Positions 17,973 to 26,371 of a stretch of 46,557 bases of DNA are shown here, in pieces. Within the stretch, counting starts at the first letter, position 1, and each line of letters opens with the position of its first letter. The stretch lies in assembly GCA_040754425.1 (NCBI GenBank), contig JBFMCR010000017.1:1-46557 (forward strand). The letters run 5' to 3'. A program made the position numbers and the translations under genes. The DNA is from UBA6918 sp040754425. GTDB lineage: Bacteria > Pseudomonadota > Gammaproteobacteria > Burkholderiales > Thiobacillaceae. Under the pieces are notes generated by a model that made no database searches, was not told the origin of the DNA, and saw only the letters and a program-made list of their open reading frames with translations.

Positions 17973-19887
17973 GAACGACGCGTCCCATCACATAATCGCG
18001 CAGCAGCAAGGCCGCATGCATCAGGCCGTCCGCGGCCTGTTCGAGGTTGCGCGCCGCTTCGACGATGCCGAACACCTCGGCAAAGGGCCGGCTGTCGCCG
18101 GCCAGAATGCGCTTCACGTCGCGTTCGGCCAGATCGCTCGCATGCTCCATGGTGCGGATGGCGTACACCGCCTGCAGGAAATCCTCCATGTCCTCGCGCG
18201 GCACGCCACGCCGGGCATGGCGCGAGGCGGCGATCGCCTTGACGAACTCGCGGCTCGCACGCGTCACCGGGTCGATCAGCTTGCCCAAGGCGGCAATGGA
18301 AGCGCCCGGCGCCTTGGGTGAAAGCGTGATGTGGAAAACCGCTTCTTCCAGCTCGTCGGCGATGTCATCGGCCTCGGAAAGAAAGACCGACAGGAAGCTG
18401 TCGCCTTCCGGCTGTTTGCCGCGCACGGCATTGAGTTCCTGGTCGGCCGCGGTCTCCCAGTCCTTGGCCCGCTCGGCCATGGCCGCCACTTCACCCAGAC
18501 GCCCGGTTTGCGCCGCTTCCAGGGCCATGCGCACGGTATCGGCCAGTTCCACGATGAGGCCGGCGTGTTCGAGCGCGGCATCGAGCAGCGCGTCTTCGGA
18601 CGAACGCACCTGCGAAGCCAGTTCCGTGCGGATTTCATCCTCGATCAGCGAGGCCGGCCGGCCCTGTCTTAGGCCTTCCAGCGAACGTTTGAGATTGGAA
18701 CGCAAAAACTGCACCGCATGTTCGGGCGGCAGCAGGTCATCCAGTTTGTCGCCGGGCTTGATGCGGCTGCCGAAGGCGAAACTCATGGCATCGAACACCA
18801 GCTGCTCGCCGCCGGTCTTGAGCCAGGCCATGTGGCCGATATCGTTGTCTGCCGCCCATTTCAGGATGCCGATGGCGTCATTGCGCGATACGAACAGGCG
18901 CAGGCGCTTGCGCGCACGGTTCCAGTCGATCAGGAACACCAGGCGCGAGCCGAGGTGCTCCAGATAATCGCGCAGCTGCGACGGGCTGCGTGCGCGGTAG
19001 TTACCCACGCACAGGTGGTAGACACCGTCTTCCATGGCGGCGTCCTTGCGCGAGAGCGTGTCTTCCCAGGCCACGTCGAAACGCTCGAACAGGCTCTGGA
19101 AGAAGAGCAGGCGCGGCAAGTGCACGTCGGTATAGGTCACCGTCACCTTGCGCCCGACCACGTGCACCACCAGCACGTGCGCATCGGTGGTGCCGATGTC
19201 GTTTTGCAGCACCAGCTTGTCGCCCACGCGTGTTGCCGTGGCGGAAAGGCCGGGATGTTCGAACTTGAGCGGTGCGGTACGGTTCACCCCGGCCATGAAA
19301 GCGGCGATCAGCGGCCGATCCGCATCGGCAATGCCGTAGGCGCGGCAACCGTCGATGCTTTCGCCGGCAAGGCTGGCTTGCAGCGCATTGAGCGCGCGAT
19401 GCATGTCCATGACCAGAAGATGCAGGCTGTCGCCGGCCTCGCGCTTGCCTGAAGTGATGGCATGCAGCTCGTCCAGCGTCAGCACGTCGTCGCCGGCAAG
19501 CGGCCTGGCCAGAGCCTGCAGGCGCCTGGCAAAGGTTTCCGCCTCGGGCAATTGCGCCGCCTCGAGCGGCTTGAGCATTTGCGCCACGTCTTCATAAGCC
19601 AGACGCACGATCTCGCCGGCAGCCGGGATGCGGTAGCGCCCCTTGCCCAAAGCCTGGGATTCGGCCACCACGCTGTCGAAACGGCTGTCCGCAACGCCCG
19701 CGGCGATGCGCTCGGCGCGCAGATTGGAGGCGGCGGCTTCCGGGCGCTCGGCATGGGACTGGGCGGATTGCAGCAGGGTGAAACGGTATTTGACGCGGTC
19801 GTTGGCGGAAAGGCCGAGATTGACGAGACTGGGCAACAGCAGCGCTTGCTCGTTGAGCGTATCCAGGATTCGTGTTTTTTCCGGCAT
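17965..19887 (-). CDS. Large protein with PhoU/DUF47-like C-terminal helices, function unknown
   Basis: 640 residues from MPEKTRILDTLNEQALLLPS. I do not recognise the first about 420 residues, which include a beta-rich stretch (GDKLVLQNDIGTTDAHVLVV) and the phrase RLVFLIDWNRARKRLRLFVS. From about 430 onward it is all helical with repeated E-x-x-x-D patterns (ADDIADELEEAV, RTMEHASDLAERD, NLEQAADGLMHAAL) like PhoU/DUF47 proteins, which bind metal or phosphate-linked partners. The gene overlaps the dikinase-like gene by 8 bases, so the two probably act together. It is divergent from hypC. The ATG at 19887 is preferred over the longer frame, whose extension covers the intergenic region. Confidence 0.7.
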   Translation of the reverse strand: MPEKTRILDTLNEQALLLPSLVNLGLSANDRVKYRFTLLQSAQSHAERPEAAASNLRAERIAAGVADSRFDSVVAESQALGKGRYRIPAAGEIVRLAYEDVAQMLKPLEAAQLPEAETFARRLQALARPLAGDDVLTLDELHAITSGKREAGDSLHLLVMDMHRALNALQASLAGESIDGCRAYGIADADRPLIAAFMAGVNRTAPLKFEHPGLSATATRVGDKLVLQNDIGTTDAHVLVVHVVGRKVTVTYTDVHLPRLLFFQSLFERFDVAWEDTLSRKDAAMEDGVYHLCVGNYRARSPSQLRDYLEHLGSRLVFLIDWNRARKRLRLFVSRNDAIGILKWAADNDIGHMAWLKTGGEQLVFDAMSFAFGSRIKPGDKLDDLLPPEHAVQFLRSNLKRSLEGLRQGRPASLIEDEIRTELASQVRSSEDALLDAALEHAGLIVELADTVRMALEAAQTGRLGEVAAMAERAKDWETAADQELNAVRGKQPEGDSFLSVFLSEADDIADELEEAVFHITLSPKAPGASIAALGKLIDPVTRASREFVKAIAASRHARRGVPREDMEDFLQAVYAIRTMEHASDLAERDVKRILAGDSRPFAEVFGIVEAARNLEQAADGLMHAALLLRDYVMGRVVHD

Positions 19888-19997
19888 ATCCGGGCAAATG
19901 TAACCTTGGCCTGTTAAGTTTTTGTTACACCTCTCCCATCGCCGGGAAATCCCGCTAGACTGTAATAAATGCATTGCAGCCAACTGACTAAGACAAC
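19888..19997. promoter_or_regulatory. Divergent intergenic region between the Isp/ATPase supra-operon and hyp operon
   Basis: This 110-bp gap must drive hypC to the right and probably the phosphohistidine-hydrogenase-ATPase run to the left. It contains the dyad CGGGAAATCCCG and an AT-rich stretch (CTGTAATAAATGC). No convincing -35/-10 pair or sigma-54 site was found, so no promoter is called exactly. Confidence 0.35.
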
Positions 19998-20225
19998 ATG
20001 TGCCTCGCCATTCCCATGCAGATCGAAAATATCGACGGCTTCAAGGCCCGCTGCCAGGCCAAGGGCATCTACCGCGACGTCAGCCTGTTCATGATGCAGG
20101 ACGAGCCGCCGCAGGTGGGCGACTACGTCATGGTGCACGTGGGCTATGCCATCCAGAAAGTGACCGAAGCGGAAGCGCGCTCGGCCTGGGAGCTGTTCGA
20201 CCAGATCCTGGAGGAGACGGGCTAG
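19998..20225 (+). CDS. hypC: Hydrogenase maturation chaperone HypC
   Basis: 75 residues starting MCLAIPMQI, with the essential N-terminal Cys2 that carries the Fe(CN)2CO group together with HypD. Length and sequence match HypC/HybG. First gene of hypCABDFE, followed 2 bases later by hypA. It would serve both uptake hydrogenases, although the Hup cluster has its own HypC paralogue (38625-38921). Confidence 0.95.
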   Translation: MCLAIPMQIENIDGFKARCQAKGIYRDVSLFMMQDEPPQVGDYVMVHVGYAIQKVTEAEARSAWELFDQILEETG

Positions 20226-20227
20226 GC

Positions 20228-20590
20228 ATGCACGAACTTTCCGTCGCCCAGGCCCTGGTCGAGCAGATCGACGGCATCGTGCGCGCCCACAGCGCCGATG
20301 CCGCCGTTTCGTTCCGCCTGCGCATCGGCCCGCTCTCGGGCGTGTTGCCGGAATTGCTGGAATCCGCCTTCGGCCTGGCCGCCGCCGGCAGCACGGCCGA
20401 ACAGGCCGCGATGGAACTGGTGGAGGCGCCGGTGCGCGTGCGCTGCCAGACCTGCGGCGCGGAAACCGAGGCGGCGGTGAACCGCCTGCTGTGCGGCGCC
20501 TGCGGCGACTGGCATACTCAATTGATCTCGGGCGACGAGCTGATTCTGGAAAGCGTCGAACTGCGCATGCCGGAGATGCAAAACAGTTGA
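20228..20590 (+). CDS. hypA: Hydrogenase nickel incorporation protein HypA
   Basis: 120 residues. MHELSV supplies His2, the nickel ligand, and the zinc site is formed by CQTCG and CGACG (two CxxC motifs about 20 residues apart). HypA hands nickel to the large subunit together with HypB. The ATG at 20228 follows the hypC stop by 2 bases. Downstream lies a 147-bp hairpin element before hypB. Confidence 0.95.
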   Translation: MHELSVAQALVEQIDGIVRAHSADAAVSFRLRIGPLSGVLPELLESAFGLAAAGSTAEQAAMELVEAPVRVRCQTCGAETEAAVNRLLCGACGDWHTQLISGDELILESVELRMPEMQNS

Positions 20591-20602
20591 AGTATGCTGC
20601 GG

Positions 20603-20749
20603 TATCGAAGCCTCGGTAATCGTAGCGAGCAGCCCAGATGCAAGGCGCCGCGCAGCGAGGCTTGAGACAGTACGAATTGGTACGGCGAAAGCCGAGCGAG
20701 CACACAACGCAGCAGGTGGGCTGCGCAGTAGATTAACGAGGCTTCAATA
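20603..20749 (+). repeat. MITE-like hairpin element between hypA and hypB, carrying the hypB ribosome-binding site
   Basis: Ends TATCGAAGCCTCGGTAATC (20603-20621) and GATTAACGAGGCTTCAATA (20731-20749) are inverted repeats of 19 bp with two mismatches. A nested pair GCAGCCCA (20629-20636) and TGGGCTGC (20717-20724) lies inside. The right end contains ACGAGG 7-8 bases before the hypB ATG, the only Shine-Dalgarno-like sequence there. In the mRNA the element could fold so that ACGAGG pairs with CCTCGG of the left end. No transposase is present. Confidence 0.7.
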
Positions 20750-21555
20750 TGTGTGATACCTGTGGCTGCAATCTGACCCCCGGAAACAAGAAGTTCGCCT
20801 ACAAGCCCGTCGAAGCCGGCGCGACGACTGTTTCCGTCCTGCAAAACCTGCTCAAGAAAAACGACGACCAGGCCGAGCACAACCGCGCCCATTTCGACAA
20901 GCGCGGCATCCTCGCCGTCAACCTCATGTCCTCTCCGGGCTCGGGCAAGACCGCGCTCCTGGAAGCGACCATCGCCCGCCTCAAGAACGAATTCGGCATC
21001 GCCGTGATCGAGGGCGACCTCGAGACCGAGAACGACGCCATGCGCATCCGCGCCCAGGGCGTGCCGGCATACCAGATCGTCACCGGCACCGCCTGCCACC
21101 TCGATGCCCACCTGGTGCACGACGCCCTGCACCACATGGATCTTTCCGGCGTGGACATCCTGTTCATCGAAAACGTCGGCAATCTGGTGTGCCCGGCTTC
21201 CTTCGACCTCGGCCAGCACGTCAACGTCACCCTGCTCTCGGTGACCGAAGGCGACGACAAGCCGGCCAAGTACCCCGTCATGTTCCGCGCCGCCGATGCC
21301 ATGCTGGTGACCAAGACCGACCTGCTCGCGGTGCTGGACGACTTCGACCCGGCCAAGGCGGCCGCCCACCTGCGCAACCTCGCCAGCGAGGCGCCGGTAA
21401 TCGAGCTTTCCGCGCGCAAGGGGCTGGGCATGGAAGCCTGGCTGCAATGGCTGCGCGAGCAGCTCGACGCCCAGCGCGCGCGCGTGGCCCTCGGCCGGTC
21501 GCGCCGCCCGGCCATCCAGTCCGACGGCGAGCGCCTCCACAGCGCAGGGGCATGA
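20749..21555 (+). CDS. hypB: Hydrogenase nickel incorporation GTPase HypB
   Basis: 268 residues. The N-terminal MCDTCGCN is the high-affinity nickel motif, SSPGSGKT is the Walker A loop, and GTACHLDAH holds the Cys-His of the G-domain metal site. HypB uses GTP to drive nickel delivery with HypA. There is no histidine-rich storage stretch, and the C-terminus has a short basic tail of about 20 residues. Its stop overlaps the hypD start. Translation starts from a site supplied by the upstream hairpin element. Confidence 0.96.
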   Translation: MCDTCGCNLTPGNKKFAYKPVEAGATTVSVLQNLLKKNDDQAEHNRAHFDKRGILAVNLMSSPGSGKTALLEATIARLKNEFGIAVIEGDLETENDAMRIRAQGVPAYQIVTGTACHLDAHLVHDALHHMDLSGVDILFIENVGNLVCPASFDLGQHVNVTLLSVTEGDDKPAKYPVMFRAADAMLVTKTDLLAVLDDFDPAKAAAHLRNLASEAPVIELSARKGLGMEAWLQWLREQLDAQRARVALGRSRRPAIQSDGERLHSAGA

Positions 21556-22673
21556 TGAACGACGCCCGCGCCTGGCTCGACAAGATTCGCGCGCTCGGCC
21601 TCACACGGCCGGTGCGGATCATGAACGTATGCGGCGGGCACGAGCGTTCCATCACCCAGGCCGGCCTGCGCGGCGCGCTGCCGGCCAACATCGAACTCAT
21701 CCCCGGGCCCGGCTGCCCCGTGTGCGTGTGTCCGGAAGAGGACATCTACCAGGCCATCCAGCTCGCGCTGCACGAAAAAGTCATCCTCGTCGCCTACGGC
21801 GACATGCTGCGCGTGCCGGTCAACGTGCCCAAAAGCGAAGCGCGCTCTCTGGATGAAGCGCGTGCGGCCGGCGCCGACGTGCGCCCCGTCGCCAGCCCGC
21901 TCGAAGCCGGACAGATCGCACTGCAGAATCCGGGCAGGAAAATCGTGTTCTTCGCCGCCGGCTTCGAAACCACCACCGCGCCCACTGCCGCCATGCTGGC
22001 CGAGGGCGTGCCCGACAACTTGTACGTATTGCTCTCGGGCCGCCTCACCTGGCCGGCGGTGGCCATGCTCCTCGACTCCGGCACGCCCGGCTTCGACGCC
22101 CTGGTGGCACCCGGCCACGTCTCCACCGTGATGGGGCCGGAGGAATGGCGGTTCGTGGTCGAGCGGCACGACATTCCCGCGGCGGTCGCCGGCTTCACGC
22201 CAGAGTCCCTGCTCGCCGCTTTCTATTCCGTGCTGCGTCAATTGCAAAGCGGCGAACGCTTCCTCGACAACTGCTATCCCGAGGTCGCCCACCCCGGCGG
22301 CAACCCTACCGCGCAGCGCATGATGCGCCAGACCCTGGACGTGGTCGACGCCAACTGGCGCGGCATCGGCATCATTCCCAAATCGGGCTATGCGCTGAAG
22401 CCGGCCTACGCCGCGTTTGATGCGCGCCTGAAATTTCCCGACCACAGCGACGCTGCGCGCCGCCGCGCCGGCCAGATGCCGCCCGGCTGCGACTGTGCCA
22501 GGGTCGTGCTGGGCAGGATCTATCCCAACCAGTGTCGCCTCTTCGGCACCGGCTGCACCCCGCGCCATCCCATCGGCCCCTGCATGGTGTCGGACGAAGG
22601 CGCCTGCAGAATATGGTGGGCGGGTGGCGTGCGCGAGTTTGCAGGAGTATGCGGAGAAACGGAACAGCATTGA
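21552..22673 (+). CDS. hypD: Hydrogenase maturation protein HypD
   Basis: 373 residues. Conserved HypD motifs are all present: MNVCGGHERS, PGPGCPVCVCPEEDIY, AAGFETTTAPTAAML, PGCDCARVVLGRIYPNQC and the 4Fe-4S cysteines around FGTGCTPRHPIGPC. HypD builds the Fe(CN)2CO unit with HypC. The start ATGATGA overlaps the hypB stop. Confidence 0.96.
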   Translation: MMNDARAWLDKIRALGLTRPVRIMNVCGGHERSITQAGLRGALPANIELIPGPGCPVCVCPEEDIYQAIQLALHEKVILVAYGDMLRVPVNVPKSEARSLDEARAAGADVRPVASPLEAGQIALQNPGRKIVFFAAGFETTTAPTAAMLAEGVPDNLYVLLSGRLTWPAVAMLLDSGTPGFDALVAPGHVSTVMGPEEWRFVVERHDIPAAVAGFTPESLLAAFYSVLRQLQSGERFLDNCYPEVAHPGGNPTAQRMMRQTLDVVDANWRGIGIIPKSGYALKPAYAAFDARLKFPDHSDAARRRAGQMPPGCDCARVVLGRIYPNQCRLFGTGCTPRHPIGPCMVSDEGACRIWWAGGVREFAGVCGETEQH

Positions 22674-22679
22674 AAAGCA

Positions 22680-22768
22680 TTAACAGGGAGGTAAGGGAGG
22701 AGCGGGAGGAAAATAAAGTTATGCTTTACCTCTCTTGCCTCCCTTACCTCCCTGTTAAAAGATTTTTT
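22680..22768. repeat. Perfect 21-bp inverted repeat between hypD and hypF, followed by a T run
   Basis: TTAACAGGGAGGTAAGGGAGG (22680-22700, first 20 given as arm) pairs perfectly with its complement at 22738-22758 across a 37-base loop, then AAGATTTTTT follows. It has the form of a strong stem plus U tract and might reduce transcription into hypF and hypE, or simply be a mobile repeat. Confidence 0.75.
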
Positions 22769-22796
22769 CCCGCCCTGATCTATCGGTGATTTTGAA

Positions 22797-25079
22797 ATGC
22801 CCGGCAAGCACCTCCAGGCGCGCCATTTTCTGATCACGGGCCAGGTTCAGGGCGTAGGCTTCCGCCCCTTCGTCTATCGCCTCGCGCACGAACTCGGATT
22901 GCACGGCTGGGTGCGCAACGTCAGCGGCAGCGTGGAAATCCACGCCGAAGGCAGCGCGCGGAGTCTCGACCGCTTTGCCGAATGCCTCATCGACCGGGCC
23001 CCCGCCATTGCGCGTCCTCGACTTGCCTTGTCCGAAGCCGCCGCCTGCAAGCCCCACACCGGGTTTTCCATCCTGCCAAGCCGGGCGGGTGAAGCGCACA
23101 TCCACGTGCCGCCGGATTTCTTCATGTGCGAGGACTGCCTGCGCGAGATGAACGACCCGGCCGACCGCCGCCACCGTTACCCCTTCATCAACTGCACCCA
23201 GTGCGGGCCGCGCTACACCCTGATCGAGTCCCTGCCCTACGACCGGCCCAATACCACCATGAAGGCCTTCCCCCTGTGCGAGGCCTGCGAGCGCGAATAC
23301 ACGAACCCCCTCGACCGCCGCTTCCACGCCGAACCGGTGGCCTGCCCCGTGTGCGGACCCAGGCTTTCTTTCGTCGAGCCGGGCGAAGCACAAATCGCCG
23401 GCAACGAAGCGGCGCTCGCCGCTGCGATCAGCTTTTTGAAAGACGGCTACACCGTCGCGGTCAAGGGCATCGGCGGCTACCACCTCATGTGCGATGCCGG
23501 GAACGACGAGGCCGTGGCGCGCCTGCGCACGCGCAAGCCGCGCCCGTTCAAGCCGCTGGCGGTGATGTTCCCCGCAGACGAAAAAATCCTCTCGGCCTGC
23601 GTGAAACCCGATGCGACGAGCGCCGCACTGCTTCGCTCGCCGCAAAGACCCGTGGTGCTGCTTCAGAAAAACCGCACCGAAACACTCAGCGCGAACATCG
23701 CGCCCGGGCTCAGCGAAATCGGCTGCATGCTGCCTTACAGCCCTCTGCATGCCCTGCTGCTGCAAGGTTTTGACGGCCCGCTGGTGGCGACATCGGGAAA
23801 CCTCAGCGGCGAGCCGGTGCTGACCGACAACACCGAGGCGCAAACACGCCTGGAAAGCGTGGCCGACGCCTTCCTGCACCACGACCGCCCCATCGCGCGG
23901 CCGGCGGACGATTCCGTGTATCGCGTCATCGCCGGGCATCCGCGCCCGCTGCGCCTGGGCCGCGGCGCGGCCCCGCTGGAACTGGAACTGCCCGGCGAAC
24001 TGCCCGAGCCGGTGCTGGCCCTGGGCGCGCACACCAAGAACGCCATCGCGCTGGCCTGGAAGAACCGCGTCGTCATCTCGCCGCACATCGGCGACATGTC
24101 CAGCCTGAAGAGCCGGGAAACCCTGGCCCGTGTCGCAAGCGACCTGCAGGCGCTCTACCAGGTGCGGGTGCAGCGCCTGCTCATCGACCGTCACCCCGGC
24201 TACGGCTATCGACATTTCGTGCGCGAAACCGATCTGCCCGTGTTCGAGGTACTGCATCACCACGCCCACGCCTCCGCGCTGGCCTGGGAATTCCCGGAAG
24301 CGAAAAAGCTCATCGTGTTCGCCTGGGACGGCGTGGGGCTTGGCGAGAACGACGAACTGTGGGGCGGCGAAGCCTTCATCGGTTCGCCCGGCAACTGGCA
24401 GCGCGCCGCGAGTTTTCGCCCATTCCGACTGCCCGGCGGCGAACAGGCCGCACGCGAGCCCTGGCGCTCCGCCGCCGCGCTCTTGTGGGAATGCGGGCAG
24501 CCGGCCCCCTTCGCGCCCGACTTGCTGCACGAGGCCTGGCGGAAAGGCGTCAACTGCCCGACGACGCGCGCAGCCGGCCGCCTGTTCGACGCCGCCGCCG
24601 CACTCACCGGCATCTGCAGCCGCGCCAGCTTCGAGGGCGAAGCTCCGATGAAGCTGGAAGCCGCAGCACAAGGACACGTCCCTGCCGGGCCCGTCGCGCT
24701 GCCGCTATATGAAGCCCCCCCTCTCCCTCGGGGAGAGGGGCTGGGGGTAAGGGCAAGGGCGCCAAGTTTGTGGCAATGCGACTGGGCGCCGCTTTTGCCC
24801 ATGCTCACGGATCACACGCTGGCGCCCGGCGCGCGCGCCGCCGGCTTTCATGCCAGTCTTGCACATGCGCTGCTGGGACAGGCCCTTGCATTGCGCGAGC
24901 AAAGCGGCGTCCGTGAAGTCGGCTTCACCGGCGGCGTGTTCCAGAACCGCCTGCTTGTCGAAACGGCCAGCGCTCTCCTGGAGCAGCAGGACTTCAGCGT
25001 ACATCTGCCGCAGCGTGTACCGGTCAACGATGCCGGGGTATGCTTGGGGCAGGTGATCGAATATCTGCATGCCGCATGA
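22797..25079 (+). CDS. hypF: Carbamoyltransferase HypF with an in-frame repeat insertion
   Basis: 760 residues. The order is acylphosphatase domain (1-95, QVQGVGFRPFVYRLA), two zinc fingers (CEDCLREM...CTQCG and CEACEREY...CPVCG), a YrdC-like domain and a Kae1-like domain (VLHHHAHASALAWEF; DGVGLGENDELWGGEAF). HypF makes the cyanide ligand from carbamoyl phosphate with HypE. Residues about 638-656 (EAPPLPRGEGLGVR and flanks) are extra and coded by a palindromic repeat, the same family as in atpB. The frame stays open and the catalytic motifs are intact. Confidence 0.95.
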   Translation: MPGKHLQARHFLITGQVQGVGFRPFVYRLAHELGLHGWVRNVSGSVEIHAEGSARSLDRFAECLIDRAPAIARPRLALSEAAACKPHTGFSILPSRAGEAHIHVPPDFFMCEDCLREMNDPADRRHRYPFINCTQCGPRYTLIESLPYDRPNTTMKAFPLCEACEREYTNPLDRRFHAEPVACPVCGPRLSFVEPGEAQIAGNEAALAAAISFLKDGYTVAVKGIGGYHLMCDAGNDEAVARLRTRKPRPFKPLAVMFPADEKILSACVKPDATSAALLRSPQRPVVLLQKNRTETLSANIAPGLSEIGCMLPYSPLHALLLQGFDGPLVATSGNLSGEPVLTDNTEAQTRLESVADAFLHHDRPIARPADDSVYRVIAGHPRPLRLGRGAAPLELELPGELPEPVLALGAHTKNAIALAWKNRVVISPHIGDMSSLKSRETLARVASDLQALYQVRVQRLLIDRHPGYGYRHFVRETDLPVFEVLHHHAHASALAWEFPEAKKLIVFAWDGVGLGENDELWGGEAFIGSPGNWQRAASFRPFRLPGGEQAAREPWRSAAALLWECGQPAPFAPDLLHEAWRKGVNCPTTRAAGRLFDAAAALTGICSRASFEGEAPMKLEAAAQGHVPAGPVALPLYEAPPLPRGEGLGVRARAPSLWQCDWAPLLPMLTDHTLAPGARAAGFHASLAHALLGQALALREQSGVREVGFTGGVFQNRLLVETASALLEQQDFSVHLPQRVPVNDAGVCLGQVIEYLHAA
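24714..24755 (+). repeat. CCCTCTCC-type palindromic repeat inserted in frame in hypF
   Basis: CCCCTCTCCCTCGGGGAGAG forms a hairpin and is followed by GGGCTGGGGGTAAGGG. Orientation relative to the coding strand and the reading frame of the GVR tail match the copy in atpB at 2572-2612. Confidence 0.75.
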
Positions 25080-25091
25080 AATCGGGAATTG

Positions 25092-25222
25092 ACCGCGGAG
25101 TTCGCGGTGGACGCGGAGGAATGTATGTTCGTCCCTGCCGGTGCGGCTTGATCAGAGATGGCACGCACAAAAAATCCATGACCCACTGTTTTAACTCTGC
25201 GACCTTTGCGAACTCCGCGGTT
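25092..25222. repeat. Inverted ACCGCGGAGT-type repeat between hypF and hypE
   Basis: Left arm ACCGCGGAGTTCGCGG (from 25092) and right arm CGAACTCCGCGGT (to about 25221) are inverted, about 100 bases apart, with TCTGCGACC next to the right arm. Same family as 10400-10459. It fills most of the 160-base hypF-hypE gap. Confidence 0.75.
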
Positions 25223-25239
25223 AACCTGCCTTCCAGTAT

Positions 25240-26244
25240 ATGAACGACGAACGCATACTCCTCGCCCACGGCAACGGCGGCCGCTACATGCGCGAACTGA
25301 TCGGCGAAATCTTCGCTCGCCACCTCGGCAACCCGGTGCTCGACACCGATGCCGACGCCGTGCACCTGCCTGATCTGACCGGCGACATCATGGTCACCAC
25401 CGACGGCTTCACCGTGCAGCCGCTGGAGTTCCCCGGCGGCAATCTGGGCTCGCTCGCCGTGCACGGCGTGGTCAACGACTTGGCCGTGGCCGGCGCCGAA
25501 CCGCGCTACGCCACGCTCTCCGCCATCATCGAGGAGGGTCTGGAGTTCGCCGTGCTGGACCGCCTGATCGCGAGCTTCGCGCAGGCCGCGAAGGAAAACG
25601 GCCTCATGGTCGCGGCCGGCGACACCAAGGTGGTGCGCAGAAACGAAGGCGGCGGGCTGTATCTGTCGGTGGCCGGCATCGGCCTGCGCGCCGCCACGCA
25701 GAAGCTCGGCATGCGGCAGATCGAAGCGGGCGATGCCGTGCTGGTGTCCGGCCCCATCGGCGACCACGGCATCGCGGTGATGCTCGCGCGCGAGCAGTTC
25801 GGGCTTTCGGGCGAGCTCGCGTCCGATTCGGCCTCGGTGCTGCCGCTCGCGCGCGCCGCCTGGCATGAGCCCGGCCTCAAATTCATGCGCGACCCCACGC
25901 GCGGGGGGCTGGCCACCGTGGCGCACGAAATCGCCCGTGCGAGCGGTTTCGATCTCGTGCTGCAGCAGGCAAGGCTGCCGGTGCGCGATGCCGTGCAGTC
26001 GGTGTGCGACATGCTCGGCTACGACCCTTATTACCTTGCCTGCGAGGGCCGCATCGTGGCAGTGGCAAAGCAAGATGCCGCCGGCCGCATCCTCGATTCC
26101 TGGCGCGAACTTCCCGGCGGCAGAAACGCCGCGCTCATCGGCCGCGTCCAGGCCGGACAGGGCCGCGTGGTGCTGGAAACCGCGCTGGGCGGAAAACGCG
26201 TGCTGGACGAACTCGAAGACGATCCGTTGCCACGAATCTGCTAA
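25240..26244 (+). CDS. hypE: Hydrogenase maturation protein HypE
   Basis: 334 residues of the PurM/AIR-synthase type (LLAHGNGGRYMRELI; TTDGFTVQPLEFPGGNLG; KFMRDPTRGGLATVAHEIA) ending in PRIC, whose terminal Cys is carbamoylated by HypF and dehydrated to a thiocyanate. Last gene of the hyp operon. Confidence 0.96.
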   Translation: MNDERILLAHGNGGRYMRELIGEIFARHLGNPVLDTDADAVHLPDLTGDIMVTTDGFTVQPLEFPGGNLGSLAVHGVVNDLAVAGAEPRYATLSAIIEEGLEFAVLDRLIASFAQAAKENGLMVAAGDTKVVRRNEGGGLYLSVAGIGLRAATQKLGMRQIEAGDAVLVSGPIGDHGIAVMLAREQFGLSGELASDSASVLPLARAAWHEPGLKFMRDPTRGGLATVAHEIARASGFDLVLQQARLPVRDAVQSVCDMLGYDPYYLACEGRIVAVAKQDAAGRILDSWRELPGGRNAALIGRVQAGQGRVVLETALGGKRVLDELEDDPLPRIC

Positions 26245-26251
26245 ACGCATA

Positions 26252-26284
26252 AAGCGCGTCGGGCATCCCCCTCGCCCGGCGCTT
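26252..26284. terminator. Hairpin downstream of hypE, possible terminator
   Basis: AAGCGCGTCGGGC and GCCCGGCGCTT form an 11-bp stem with a 2-base bulge and a 9-base loop. No T run follows, so it is at best a weak or Rho-assisted terminator between the convergent hypE and phosphatase genes. Confidence 0.35.
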
Positions 26285-26371
26285 GCCCTGCGGACATTCG
26301 GCCGGCGCCCGTGCGCGCGCATGTTTTGCCGATTCACATGAAGGGGTGGCATTTGCCCTGGAAGCACCACC

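Noticed and set aside
20799..24677. Two frames above 600 codons on the minus strand
   Set aside because: Antisense to hypB/hypD and to hypF. The sense proteins are complete and conserved.
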